From a virus, in IMG/VR virus record IMGVR_UViG_3300005782_000172, positions 1-20,853 of that record: 20,853 bases of DNA; one strand, written 5' to 3'. The first letter of the stretch is position 1. Each line of letters opens with the position of its first letter. Below the pieces are notes generated by a model. The model made no database searches. It saw only the letters and a list, made by a program, of their open reading frames with translations, and was not told the origin of the DNA. This document shows, piece by piece, positions 7,316 to 13,936 of the stretch. The translations under genes and the position numbers were made by a program.

Positions 7316-10015
7316 CTACTTATCCCTTCGGTTCAGTACGTTAGCTGTTGTTCTTGGGTTATTAACACTCTGGCTAGCGGTCGTGCTGGTCGTACTATCC
7401 CCTAATAATGGACTCCGCTTCTGTTGCGTGAATGCATCCGAAACCTGTCCTTTAACTCCAGGTTGTGAGTTTCCGGGTGCCTCTTTATATTTAATCGTGG
7501 AGCTAATGATATCTTCAAATCTAAGACCTTCCTCAACGTAATTCAAGTGATTCATTTTATATCCTTGAATCTTCTGAGTAAAACTACCACCGGAGAATGT
7601 ACTCTCCACTGAGTATACCCCATAAAAACCACCCATTACATTTGGGTTCCTACCCTTTTTATCCTCAGACTTGATAGTACTGTATGAGTCTGGGTCCATG
7701 TAGTTTTTCTGCTTGGGTGCTCTTATGTTAATGAAGATACACTTATCAGTATTTGGTTTAATCAATCCACCTATTTTCTTCAATCGGTTCATGTCAGCCG
7801 ATGCATACGGGGATAACAACCACAGTGGATCGCCACGAACTTGTAAATCTTCTATCTGCATCTGATCATTTGCTAACCAATCCTGGAACTCCCGCATATA
7901 CTTGTCCTTCCGGGAATTTATAGATGCAGCTTCCCCCTGGATTGCACCGTATGAATTTTGATCGGGTGCCATTCCTTTACCACCACCGAGAATATCATAT
8001 GGCGGAAGTCTATTGTTTGCTGCGGTTTCGAGGTCTTTCCCTCCACCCAGGACTGTATCAAACCTATTATCTCTATCGGTCACACCAGTTAATGTGGTTC
8101 CAATTTGTGTCTGAATTGATTCACTAAACGCCTGATACTGTTTATCACGTAAGTTTTTTTCTTGCTGAGCTGCGGTGGTTGTCGTTCCGGTTCCTTTAGT
8201 TCCTGGGAAATCCTGACCACTGTCCATAGCCTCAAAGAAGAACGCAGATAGATTTATACTAAAATCCAACACTTCAGTATTACCAGAAGTATTCAAGTAA
8301 TCATATTTTCGGACTATAGCACCTATTTTTGTCATCTGTGATACTCGGCGTATCTGGGCTTCTAATGCGGTATATTCGCCAACATTCCTAGCGGAGTAAG
8401 AACCCTTCTTGAATGATATAAACGGTTCAATTATCACCTGTATCTTTAAATTCTTATAGTCGCCGACCTCTTCAGCCTTTTCACCATACACCACATTAAA
8501 CCGAACAGTGAAATGTGTCCTGGGTCTGACAAATTGATTATTATCGTTCTCGGATGATTTCGCAATGAATAATTCATGGACATACGGCAAGTCAGTCAAT
8601 GCCGATTGTATCACAGTCAACAAGTCTATATTTTTACCAACACCAACGAGTGACCCAGCCTTATCTGGCTTGACATACGCCTGACTAACCGCCCATTCCT
8701 GACTCCAAAATTCAGTATTACGTAGGGATTCGGGTGCTATAAATTCATATTCTCTAAGCAATCCAGTAGGACCATTAGTGGATTGGGTAGTATCGATCCT
8801 GCGAGATTCCTCCAATACTACTTTGACATGATCCAAGAAACCACCAAACGTGTTGGAAGTTCCGGTGAATATTTTTGCTGCATCAACTGCGAAGTCTTCG
8901 GTACGAAGTGCGGCAGAGCCAGACGGTACAAAATCTATATTATAAACGGTGCCGGTGTTCGTTACTTTGGCTTCAACCTTGGATATCACAACATAATACG
9001 TCAGGAATGGTATCCTAGTTTCCTTACGTGTGTCTATATCTATGACCTCTTTCCAGCTTCCCGTCCGTGGGTCGTATCCTGAAAAGCTTATATCAATACG
9101 ATACAGTATGCGACCATTATTGACATTCTTATAACCAATACGGTCTGATATTGTCCTTATATCATCATTGAAACTAAAACCACCGGGTTCTAAGATTGTC
9201 ATCCTGCCTGCAAACATAGAAGATATTAACGGGTTGGCATTTGTCGGGGATTGGTAATTTTCAACAACCATGTCAGTGATGGCATAATAATTCTTATCAC
9301 CGATGAACACATTCTCCGTTTTTACCGTCGGACCGGCAGATGCTTTTGCATTCATCATTGCTGATATATCACCGGCACTACCTGTCACCCCTGGGGGTAA
9401 TCTAAACGGGGCTCCCGGTGGTGGTGTCTTGTTCTCTTCAACCGTTGTGGTTCTAACAAAACTATGATCGAAATTACTACCAGTCGATGCAATAACGACG
9501 GCTCCTTTCGCTCTCAATTCACTGGCGATATCTCGCTGTGGTAATTCTTCACCGAGTGGGATAGATTCCTGAATCTCTATGGTGGTATCTTCTGGTACCA
9601 TTGAAAAGACAATATTATATTGAACATTCAGGTAGTCATTAAGAACGTTTGTGGCAATACCAGTGTAATTATCAGGATCATCCTCGAAGATCAAACTACC
9701 AGTTTCACCGGTACAATCGACAGTTTTCTTTTCACGTTTTGTCCTAATCCTCGTGCCACGTCTTCCCTTGGAGACATATTCCCGGTTTACGTATTGTTCC
9801 TCACCCAGTCCATGACATACATCGGAGGGGATGGCACCATTCTGTTTACTATCAGTAGTATCCAGTGCTTTATTAACATTGGCACCACCACGGCGCTTGG
9901 AACTCCTCGGCGATACAGCCCCATGCGCATTAGACCCCGTGACAGCCTGTTTTAAACTATCAACGAAACCTAATTTAGGGGTGATCTTCTTTTTCCGAGG
10001 ATTATTCCTACTCAC
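7316..10015 (-). CDS. Probable baseplate central hub protein (gp27-like candidate)
   Basis: An 899-residue protein encoded between gp53 and gp5. I do not recognise it with certainty. Position beside gp5 and two features suggest the hub ring that holds the spike (gp27 in T4, 391 residues). First, strand-rich tube-like segments, for example around FAGRMTILEPGGFSFND and IQVIIEPFISF. Second, a C-terminal FSGGSFTQKIQGYKM (807-821), which resembles the endings of hub proteins in other contractile-tail phages. The first 110 residues are basic and low in structure (RKKK, KGRRGTRIRTKREKK), and the last 60 are Ser/Thr/Asn-rich. The start is GTG, overlapping the gp53 stop as GTGA, so translation is probably coupled. 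It could instead be a fused structural protein carrying additional baseplate functions. Confidence 0.6.
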   Translation of the reverse strand: MSRNNPRKKKITPKLGFVDSLKQAVTGSNAHGAVSPRSSKRRGGANVNKALDTTDSKQNGAIPSDVCHGLGEEQYVNREYVSKGRRGTRIRTKREKKTVDCTGETGSLIFEDDPDNYTGIATNVLNDYLNVQYNIVFSMVPEDTTIEIQESIPLGEELPQRDIASELRAKGAVVIASTGSNFDHSFVRTTTVEENKTPPPGAPFRLPPGVTGSAGDISAMMNAKASAGPTVKTENVFIGDKNYYAITDMVVENYQSPTNANPLISSMFAGRMTILEPGGFSFNDDIRTISDRIGYKNVNNGRILYRIDISFSGYDPRTGSWKEVIDIDTRKETRIPFLTYYVVISKVEAKVTNTGTVYNIDFVPSGSAALRTEDFAVDAAKIFTGTSNTFGGFLDHVKVVLEESRRIDTTQSTNGPTGLLREYEFIAPESLRNTEFWSQEWAVSQAYVKPDKAGSLVGVGKNIDLLTVIQSALTDLPYVHELFIAKSSENDNNQFVRPRTHFTVRFNVVYGEKAEEVGDYKNLKIQVIIEPFISFKKGSYSARNVGEYTALEAQIRRVSQMTKIGAIVRKYDYLNTSGNTEVLDFSINLSAFFFEAMDSGQDFPGTKGTGTTTTAAQQEKNLRDKQYQAFSESIQTQIGTTLTGVTDRDNRFDTVLGGGKDLETAANNRLPPYDILGGGKGMAPDQNSYGAIQGEAASINSRKDKYMREFQDWLANDQMQIEDLQVRGDPLWLLSPYASADMNRLKKIGGLIKPNTDKCIFINIRAPKQKNYMDPDSYSTIKSEDKKGRNPNVMGGFYGVYSVESTFSGGSFTQKIQGYKMNHLNYVEEGLRFEDIISSTIKYKEAPGNSQPGVKGQVSDAFTQQKRSPLLGDSTTSTTASQSVNNPRTTANVLNRRDK

Positions 10016-10311
10016 ACTAACGTTCCTATGTATGATGGGTCCGGAATTATCAAAGCTCGACCAAACGTCAGGTCAAACACCGGGTCTTGTAAACCATTTC
10101 GAACTGGGATCACCCAGAACAAATCTTCGTTGCCGTATATATCCCTGGCGAGCAGGTCCGGGCGATTGACATACCGCTCATTATTGAGGATGGTTGCCCT
10201 ATCTAATGGATGTTGATCCACGGACCGATGGACGTAATAGGTCAGATACTTCCCAGTAATATCTGTGAAGTTATACGGCGATGCTGAATCGTATGATGGT
10301 ACGTATGTCAT
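10012..10311 (-). CDS. gp53: Baseplate wedge protein gp53-like
   Basis: A 99-residue member of the gp53 family, which joins neighbouring wedges into the six-fold baseplate. The diagnostic segment is NRPDLLARDIYGNEDLFWV, followed by RNGLQDPVFDL and a GRALIIPD strand like the end of a LysM-type fold. It is about half the length of T4 gp53 (196), and the C-terminal half is missing. ATGA overlaps the stop of the upstream gp48/gp54-family gene, and its own stop overlaps the GTG of the next, so three late genes are translationally linked. Confidence 0.88.
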   Translation of the reverse strand: MTYVPSYDSASPYNFTDITGKYLTYYVHRSVDQHPLDRATILNNERYVNRPDLLARDIYGNEDLFWVIPVRNGLQDPVFDLTFGRALIIPDPSYIGTLV

Positions 10312-11156
10312 TGTTTTATATCCCGGTGGAATCCCTTACGATTTTTTAACATGGTGCCGTCTCGGTAATCTTGCAGAGACCAGTTGAGCCAGTAGTTTGG
10401 TGTGTGTTGAACTATCAAACTGATCGATGACACCTCAAATTTCATCGGCAACCATGTGTAGGAACCAGATGATGGGTTCCTACTCGTCAACATAGTCCTG
10501 GATATGTACTCGGGTGACCCAGGCTCGGGTATGCCAACATAATCAATATCATTCGGAAATGTCCAATCCGCCTTTTCCATGAACACCGGAACCCGGTTGA
10601 ATGCATAATTACCATATGCGCTAAACCACATCGGTGATGGTGGTCTACCTGTTCCGCTCCTGCCAAAATCCATGTTACTATACGACCGAAGGAAGTGAAG
10701 CACCGCCATTGCATATATTGCGTTGTCGAAGGTGTCGCACGTCCACATACAATTTGATAATGAAATCCGGACGTTAGATGTGTTTTTGTAGAAATGATAC
10801 GACTCGTTGGAGTGTGTTATTTCAGCCGCCTCGTAATTGACCTGGACATTCTCACTGATCGTTGGGTTGTATGGGAACACCAACCCATTCGTCATAGAAA
10901 TGGGCCATAATGCACTGGTGCGGTCCGTGTCCCTGGATGCGCTAACCCCAGCCGTTGTGTTGATATCGATGGTGATACCATTATATTGCTCACCGGTGGC
11001 AAACGATGTCCCCGGCTTGGCAGCGGGGGGAGCCGGGTTGGCAGCAGCACCAGAAGCAACAGATTCCGACCCATTCATGTTGAAATCAAATGGCGTTAAT
11101 CTTGCTGCGACGTGCTCGAAAGCGAATGATGGCTCTTTGTTTGCATTAGTTTCCAT
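10308..11156 (-). CDS. Baseplate tail-tube junction protein, gp48/gp54 family
   Basis: Forms the layer between baseplate hub and tail tube and starts tube polymerisation. Family motifs are clear: FPYNPTIS (about 94-101), the THSNESYHFY segment, a helix with AVLHFLRSYSNMDFG, PPSPMWFSAYGNYAFNRVPV, and FPNDIDYVGIP. Length is 282, against 320 (gp54) and 364 (gp48) in T4. gp48 and gp54 are related, and only one copy is seen here, so I do not choose between them. The N-terminus has an Ala/Pro-rich stretch (about 34-48) that is probably disordered. It is the first gene of the leftward late operon, with AAGGA before the ATG and a TAAATAT element 22 bases upstream. Confidence 0.85.
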   Translation of the reverse strand: METNANKEPSFAFEHVAARLTPFDFNMNGSESVASGAAANPAPPAAKPGTSFATGEQYNGITIDINTTAGVSASRDTDRTSALWPISMTNGLVFPYNPTISENVQVNYEAAEITHSNESYHFYKNTSNVRISLSNCMWTCDTFDNAIYAMAVLHFLRSYSNMDFGRSGTGRPPSPMWFSAYGNYAFNRVPVFMEKADWTFPNDIDYVGIPEPGSPEYISRTMLTSRNPSSGSYTWLPMKFEVSSISLIVQHTPNYWLNWSLQDYRDGTMLKNRKGFHRDIKQ

Positions 11157-11178
11157 ATCAAAATCCTTGGTTACTTGG

Positions 11179-11185
11179 ATATTTA
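11179..11185 (-). promoter_or_regulatory. Candidate late promoter of the gp48/54-gp53-hub-gp5 operon
   Basis: The minus strand reads GATAAATAT, one mismatch from the T4 late -10 TATAAATA over eight bases, 22 bases before the ATG. It shares TAAATAT with the gp25 leader. No -35-like element is needed for gp55-type promoters. Inference from motif and spacing. Confidence 0.55.
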
Positions 11186-11197
11186 TCTAAAATAGGA

Positions 11198-11228
11198 CTT
11201 GAATTTTGTGACAAAAATAACCACATTA
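11198..11228 (+). promoter_or_regulatory. Weak sigma-32-like promoter before the gp55-like gene
   Basis: CTTGAAT (11198-11204), 16 bases, then CCACATTA (11221-11228). The E. coli sigma-32 consensus is CTTGAAA, 13-17 bases, CCCCATNT, so the -35 matches six of seven bases and the -10 five of seven informative bases. No better sigma-70 pair is seen in this gap. It suggests that the RpoH-like factor could drive gp55, but the match is short and could be chance. Confidence 0.3.
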
Positions 11229-11250
11229 TACCTAACACAAAAATAATAAG

Positions 11251-11258
11251 CATATACT
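11251..11258 (+). promoter_or_regulatory. Shared octamer CATATACT upstream of the gp55-like gene
   Basis: The octamer is identical to that at 3954-3961 and lies 20 bases before this ATG. It may be a -10 element of a phage promoter class or a binding site in the mRNA leader. The gap (11157-11278) otherwise holds only the divergent promoter candidates. Confidence 0.35.
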
Positions 11259-11278
11259 AACATTGGAGAGAGAATATT

Positions 11279-11800
11279 ATGGCTGTTCGGAAGAGGAAGC
11301 CCAAGAACTACGTTAACAATGCTGATTTATTGATACAGATTCAACTCAGTAAGAACACACAGTTGGAAAATGAGGATTTTACCCCGGCTCAGTGCCTCAC
11401 CAGCGAACTGGTGAAGATGCTGATCATGCTCGTTGAGCGGTACTCCCAGAAAGCAAACTGGAGGAATTACACGTACTTAGACGATATGAAGGGAGAGGCT
11501 ATCGCCTCTTTGTGCCAGAATGCGCTCAAGTTCAAACCTGAGAAGAGTAACAATCCGTTTGGGTACTACACCCAAATAGTTACGCATTCTTTCCTCACTT
11601 TCCTTGAAAAAGAGAAAAAAGTGCGTAAAATACGTGATGACCTTCTGGAACTCAATGGGTTCACCCCGTCATTCACCAGACAGATCGAGAATGACGAGCA
11701 GGCTCGGGTTGACCGGGAGGATAGAGCTATCACCCACGACGAGGTGGTAGAGAAACCTGACCCCCACGGAGCACAAGATGAGTACAAAGATCACACCTGA
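11279..11800 (+). CDS. gp55: Late-transcription sigma factor gp55-like
   Basis: T4 gp55 is a minimal sigma factor that, with gp33 and the gp45 clamp, directs host polymerase to late promoters. This 173-residue protein matches gp55 (185) in length and plan. It has an N-terminal basic stretch followed by NYVNNADLLIQIQL (T4: NYVNNKELLQAI), then a region-2-like helix bundle, with YLDDMKGEAIASLCQNALKF and NNPFGYYTQIVTHSFLTFLE (T4: KNPHAYITQACFNAFVQRI). A charged tail follows. It has no region 4 helix-turn-helix, as in gp55. The ribosome site is GGAGAG, 8-10 bases upstream. The 3' end overlaps the next gene by 23 bases. Partners gp33 and gp45 are not in this window. Confidence 0.85.
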   Translation: MAVRKRKPKNYVNNADLLIQIQLSKNTQLENEDFTPAQCLTSELVKMLIMLVERYSQKANWRNYTYLDDMKGEAIASLCQNALKFKPEKSNNPFGYYTQIVTHSFLTFLEKEKKVRKIRDDLLELNGFTPSFTRQIENDEQARVDREDRAITHDEVVEKPDPHGAQDEYKDHT

Positions 11801-12041
11801 ATCCATACATGAAACCCTGGACTCGATAAATTACGACCCGGATGAATGTACGGAAACCATAGAACTCGAATCCGATGTCTTTCAAGATTTGGCGTTGATT
11901 GCACACGAATTGGATATCACCGTCAATGCGCTGGTATGCGCCATCCTTCATAGTAAATGCGTGGATGATGGTATGTTTGACCCACCAAGCATCCCAGGCG
12001 TGGGCACCGCTCCTTATATGGAAGAGGAATGGAAAAGTTGA
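11778..12041 (+). CDS. Small acidic protein, possible ribbon-helix-helix fold
   Basis: An 87-residue protein starting inside the end of the gp55-like gene, with GGAG five bases before its ATG. Residues about 27-60 (TIELESDVFQDLALIAHELD then ITVNALVCAIL) have the strand, helix, turn, helix pattern of ribbon-helix-helix DNA-binding proteins: an amphipathic strand, then a helix starting with residues that favour a cap, then ITVN and a second helix. The remainder is acidic and Pro-rich. The fold is a guess from pattern. If correct, this could be a regulator made together with the late sigma factor, and the palindromes just downstream (12032-12085) would be possible targets. Confidence 0.6.
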   Translation: MSTKITPESIHETLDSINYDPDECTETIELESDVFQDLALIAHELDITVNALVCAILHSKCVDDGMFDPPSIPGVGTAPYMEEEWKS

Positions 12042-12047
12042 CTTTTC
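12032..12047. repeat. Palindrome over the -35 of the next promoter
   Basis: GAAAAGT and ACTTTTC are perfect 7-base inverted arms separated by TG. The two-base centre is too tight for an RNA hairpin, so it looks more like a DNA-binding site. It covers the stop codon of the 87-residue gene and the TTGACT -35 element. Confidence 0.5.
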
Positions 12048-12066
12048 ACATGTGGGGACTTATATT
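12038..12066 (+). promoter_or_regulatory. Strong sigma-70-like promoter of the gp47-gp46 operon
   Basis: TTGACT (12038-12043, five of six) and TATATT (12061-12066, five of six) are separated by the ideal 17 bases. Transcription would start near 12073, giving a leader of about 96 bases to the first small frame and 118 to the 92-residue gene. It is the best promoter match I see in the window. Confidence 0.6.
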
Positions 12067-12085
12067 TCATTCATAAGTCCCCACA
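12051..12085. repeat. 13-base perfect inverted repeat overlapping promoter and start site
   Basis: The arms are 12051-12063 (TGTGGGGACTTAT) and 12073-12085 (ATAAGTCCCCACA), with a 9-base centre. Arm centres are 22 bases apart, about two helical turns, so a dimer or tetramer could bind one DNA face. The left arm covers spacer and -10; the right begins at the predicted start site. As RNA it would be a stable hairpin, but neither strand has a following U-run, so a simple intrinsic terminator is less likely. Confidence 0.7.
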
Positions 12086-12168
12086 CCGATGCCTATAAAC
12101 TATCCCTTCAAAAATAAAAATACAAAAAAAGTAAACTAACCTATTGATTTTATTGAGAGTGAAATTTT

Positions 12169-12189
12169 ATGAAGAAATTTAATTCGTGA
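12169..12189 (+). other. Six-codon leader reading frame (MKKFNS)
   Basis: A tiny frame with its own GAGAG ribosome site nine bases upstream ends in TGA one base before the ATG of the 92-residue gene. That gene has no evident ribosome site of its own and cannot start further upstream, because an in-frame stop lies at 12170-12172. The arrangement fits termination-reinitiation, or a leader peptide. Confidence 0.35.
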
Positions 12190-12190
12190 A

Positions 12191-12469
12191 ATGGACCTCT
12201 ATTATAGGAATTACAGAACGATTAGTTATCCGGGCGTTAGTGAGTTTTACACCCAGTGGGAAACCGAATTGATAGAGGAAGCCATGAGGCTGTACCGCAA
12301 GGTCATCTATGACGCTGAGTGTAACGAGTGCATCCCATATGATATGCCAGGAGCGGGTATTGTAAGACCGGAAGATGAGTCGCATGTAGTGTGTGCCTAT
12401 TGTGGTATTATGTATTATGTGTCAAGATACGAAAAATGTGCTGAAGTACTGAGGAAAGATACAGAATGA
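12191..12469 (+). CDS. Small protein with two CxxC pairs (putative zinc ribbon)
   Basis: A 92-residue protein I do not recognise by family. Residues about 1-42 are helical with many Tyr and Arg/Glu. CNEC (about 44-47) and CAYC (about 68-71) form two CxxC pairs that could bind one zinc ion as a ribbon, followed by a further Cys in YEKCAEVL. It is the first gene of the recombination operon and overlaps gp47 by ATGA. Start choice: the only ATG available, because an upstream in-frame stop blocks extension. Confidence 0.7.
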   Translation: MDLYYRNYRTISYPGVSEFYTQWETELIEEAMRLYRKVIYDAECNECIPYDMPGAGIVRPEDESHVVCAYCGIMYYVSRYEKCAEVLRKDTE

Positions 12470-13518
12470 ATATGTTCAAAAAAGCGGCTGTCTTCACCGA
12501 CATACATTTTGGTAAGAAGTCGGACTCTGAGCAACACAATATGGATTGTCTCGACTACATCGGGTGGTTTGTAAAACAGATAACAGACCACGGATGTGAT
12601 ACAATCATCTTCACCGGCGACTGGTTCGACAACCGATCACGCCTGCGTCTGGACACCAACTGGTATTCCGACCAAGCAATTCGTAAACTGGTTGACCTGG
12701 GTCTTCCAATCTATTGGATCATCGGCAACCACGACCTCTACTACAAGCAGAAGCGTGATATCTACTCGCTACCAGCTCTCACCGAATACGCTGATAACAT
12801 ACATATTATCAACGAGTTGACCGAAATCGGTGATGTACTCCTGTGCCCCTGGTTAGTAGGTAATGAATTTACAGTGCCCGCCGCTAAAGAATGCAAATAC
12901 GTATTCGGACATTTCGAACTTCCATTGTTCCTCATGAACGAATCGGTAGAGTGCCCGGACCATGGTGGTCTTCATATGGATCACTTCTACCAATGCGATC
13001 AGGTATTCTCCGGTCACTTCCATAAGCGGCAAACCAAACTGAACGACCACAACATTCCTATTACCTACATCGGTAACTGCTTCGCCCATGACATGAATGA
13101 TGTCAATGACGTTGAGCGTGGGTGTATGATACTGGAATGGGATAAGGAACCCGAATACCTGTCCTGGGAAGAGGGTCCACGCTACCTCCGTATGAACCTC
13201 TCGGAACTCATCGACATGATCGAAAAGGACGAGACCGAGGGTATCATAACACCACGCACGGTTGTTGAATGTAAGGATGACCTAAATATCGATTTGGAAC
13301 AGTCCCTCGCTATCCGTGAAGAGTTACAAACCATCATGCGAGACCTGCGCCTCAAACCAGCGGGGGATACCGTTGATGTCGGGTCCGAGACAGAAGTTGA
13401 CGGTGATGACCTTACCGTTGATCAGTTAGTAGTTGAGCATCTCACACAGATAGATACGAACGGCTCCGATTTTGAATCACAAATCTTACTTCAACTTTAT
13501 GAAGGATCAGGAGAATAA
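12466..13518 (+). CDS. gp47: Recombination endonuclease subunit gp47-like (Mre11/SbcD family)
   Basis: Nuclease subunit of the gp46-gp47 complex, which resects DNA ends to start recombination-dependent replication and helps degrade host DNA. Metallophosphatase motifs are complete: TDIH (11-14), GDWFD (51-55), GNHD (87-90), GHFE (148-151) and GHFHK (183-187). Length of 350 is close to T4 gp47 (339). The acidic C-terminus (about 285-350) is probably where gp46 binds. The start overlaps the preceding gene (ATGA); a second Met two codons on is possible. Confidence 0.93.
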   Translation: MNMFKKAAVFTDIHFGKKSDSEQHNMDCLDYIGWFVKQITDHGCDTIIFTGDWFDNRSRLRLDTNWYSDQAIRKLVDLGLPIYWIIGNHDLYYKQKRDIYSLPALTEYADNIHIINELTEIGDVLLCPWLVGNEFTVPAAKECKYVFGHFELPLFLMNESVECPDHGGLHMDHFYQCDQVFSGHFHKRQTKLNDHNIPITYIGNCFAHDMNDVNDVERGCMILEWDKEPEYLSWEEGPRYLRMNLSELIDMIEKDETEGIITPRTVVECKDDLNIDLEQSLAIREELQTIMRDLRLKPAGDTVDVGSETEVDGDDLTVDQLVVEHLTQIDTNGSDFESQILLQLYEGSGE

Positions 13519-13522
13519 TAAC

Positions 13523-13702
13523 ATGTCCGGTGATGAGCTTAACTTTGAAACACAATACGAAAGAGGCACATGTCAGTGCGGTGATGAACATTTAGCCCTT
13601 GATTGGGACGAAGATAAATTGTCTTTTACAGCAGAATGTGGCTGTATGAAGCGCCATGAAATCAAACCGATTACTTGCGTTGTCGAAGTAGTCGAAGAGT
13701 AA
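13523..13702 (+). CDS. Small cysteine-rich protein (putative zinc binder)
   Basis: A 59-residue protein starting at 13523, four bases after the gp47 stop, with GGAG about 10 bases upstream. Longer in-frame starts lie within gp47 and lack support. CQCG (about 18-21) and CGC (about 38-40) plus a later Cys suggest a compact zinc or disulphide fold. Many acidic residues. No family recognised. Confidence 0.6.
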   Translation: MSGDELNFETQYERGTCQCGDEHLALDWDEDKLSFTAECGCMKRHEIKPITCVVEVVEE

Positions 13703-13728
13703 TTTTATCCACTTATCCCGGAGGGGAA

Positions 13729-13932
13729 ATGTTAACCGAAACCAAAAATGCTATAGTCGAATATCTTGGAGCAAATCCAGGAAGCAGCACACGGAAAGTA
13801 AACGAAGGGATCGCATCCGACCGTGCTACTACCTATTCCACATTATGTAAAATGGAACAGGGTGGTAATGTAAAACGAAGCGGTGGTATCGATGGTACCA
13901 CTATCTGTTTCTCCTGGACATTATTGGACTAA
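13729..13932 (+). CDS. Small winged-helix-like DNA-binding protein
   Basis: A 67-residue protein. The start at 13729 is set by GGAGGGG five bases upstream; the longer frame from 13675 has no ribosome site. The pattern is that of a minimal winged helix: helix 1 (TKNAIVEYLGAN), a short helix with GSSTRKVNEGI, a recognition helix (RATTYSTLCKMEQGG), then a two-strand wing (NVKRSG, TICFSWTLL). It lies between gp47 and gp46, four bases before the gp46 ATG. It could bind the palindromes at the operon's promoter, or single-stranded or recombining DNA; this is inference. Confidence 0.7.
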   Translation: MLTETKNAIVEYLGANPGSSTRKVNEGIASDRATTYSTLCKMEQGGNVKRSGGIDGTTICFSWTLLD

Positions 13933-13936
13933 AACA

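Noticed and set aside
7020-7541. Plus-strand 173-residue frame across the gp5/hub junction
   Set aside because: Antisense to two confident structural genes, no ribosome site, no recognisable motif.
12051-12085. Reading the 13-base inverted repeat as a simple intrinsic terminator
   Set aside because: No U-run follows on either strand, and it coincides with a strong promoter match; kept as an operator or leader hairpin instead.
13883-13936. Upstream start extending gp46 by 18 residues
   Set aside because: It would overlap the winged-helix gene and adds residues outside the conserved start of the family.
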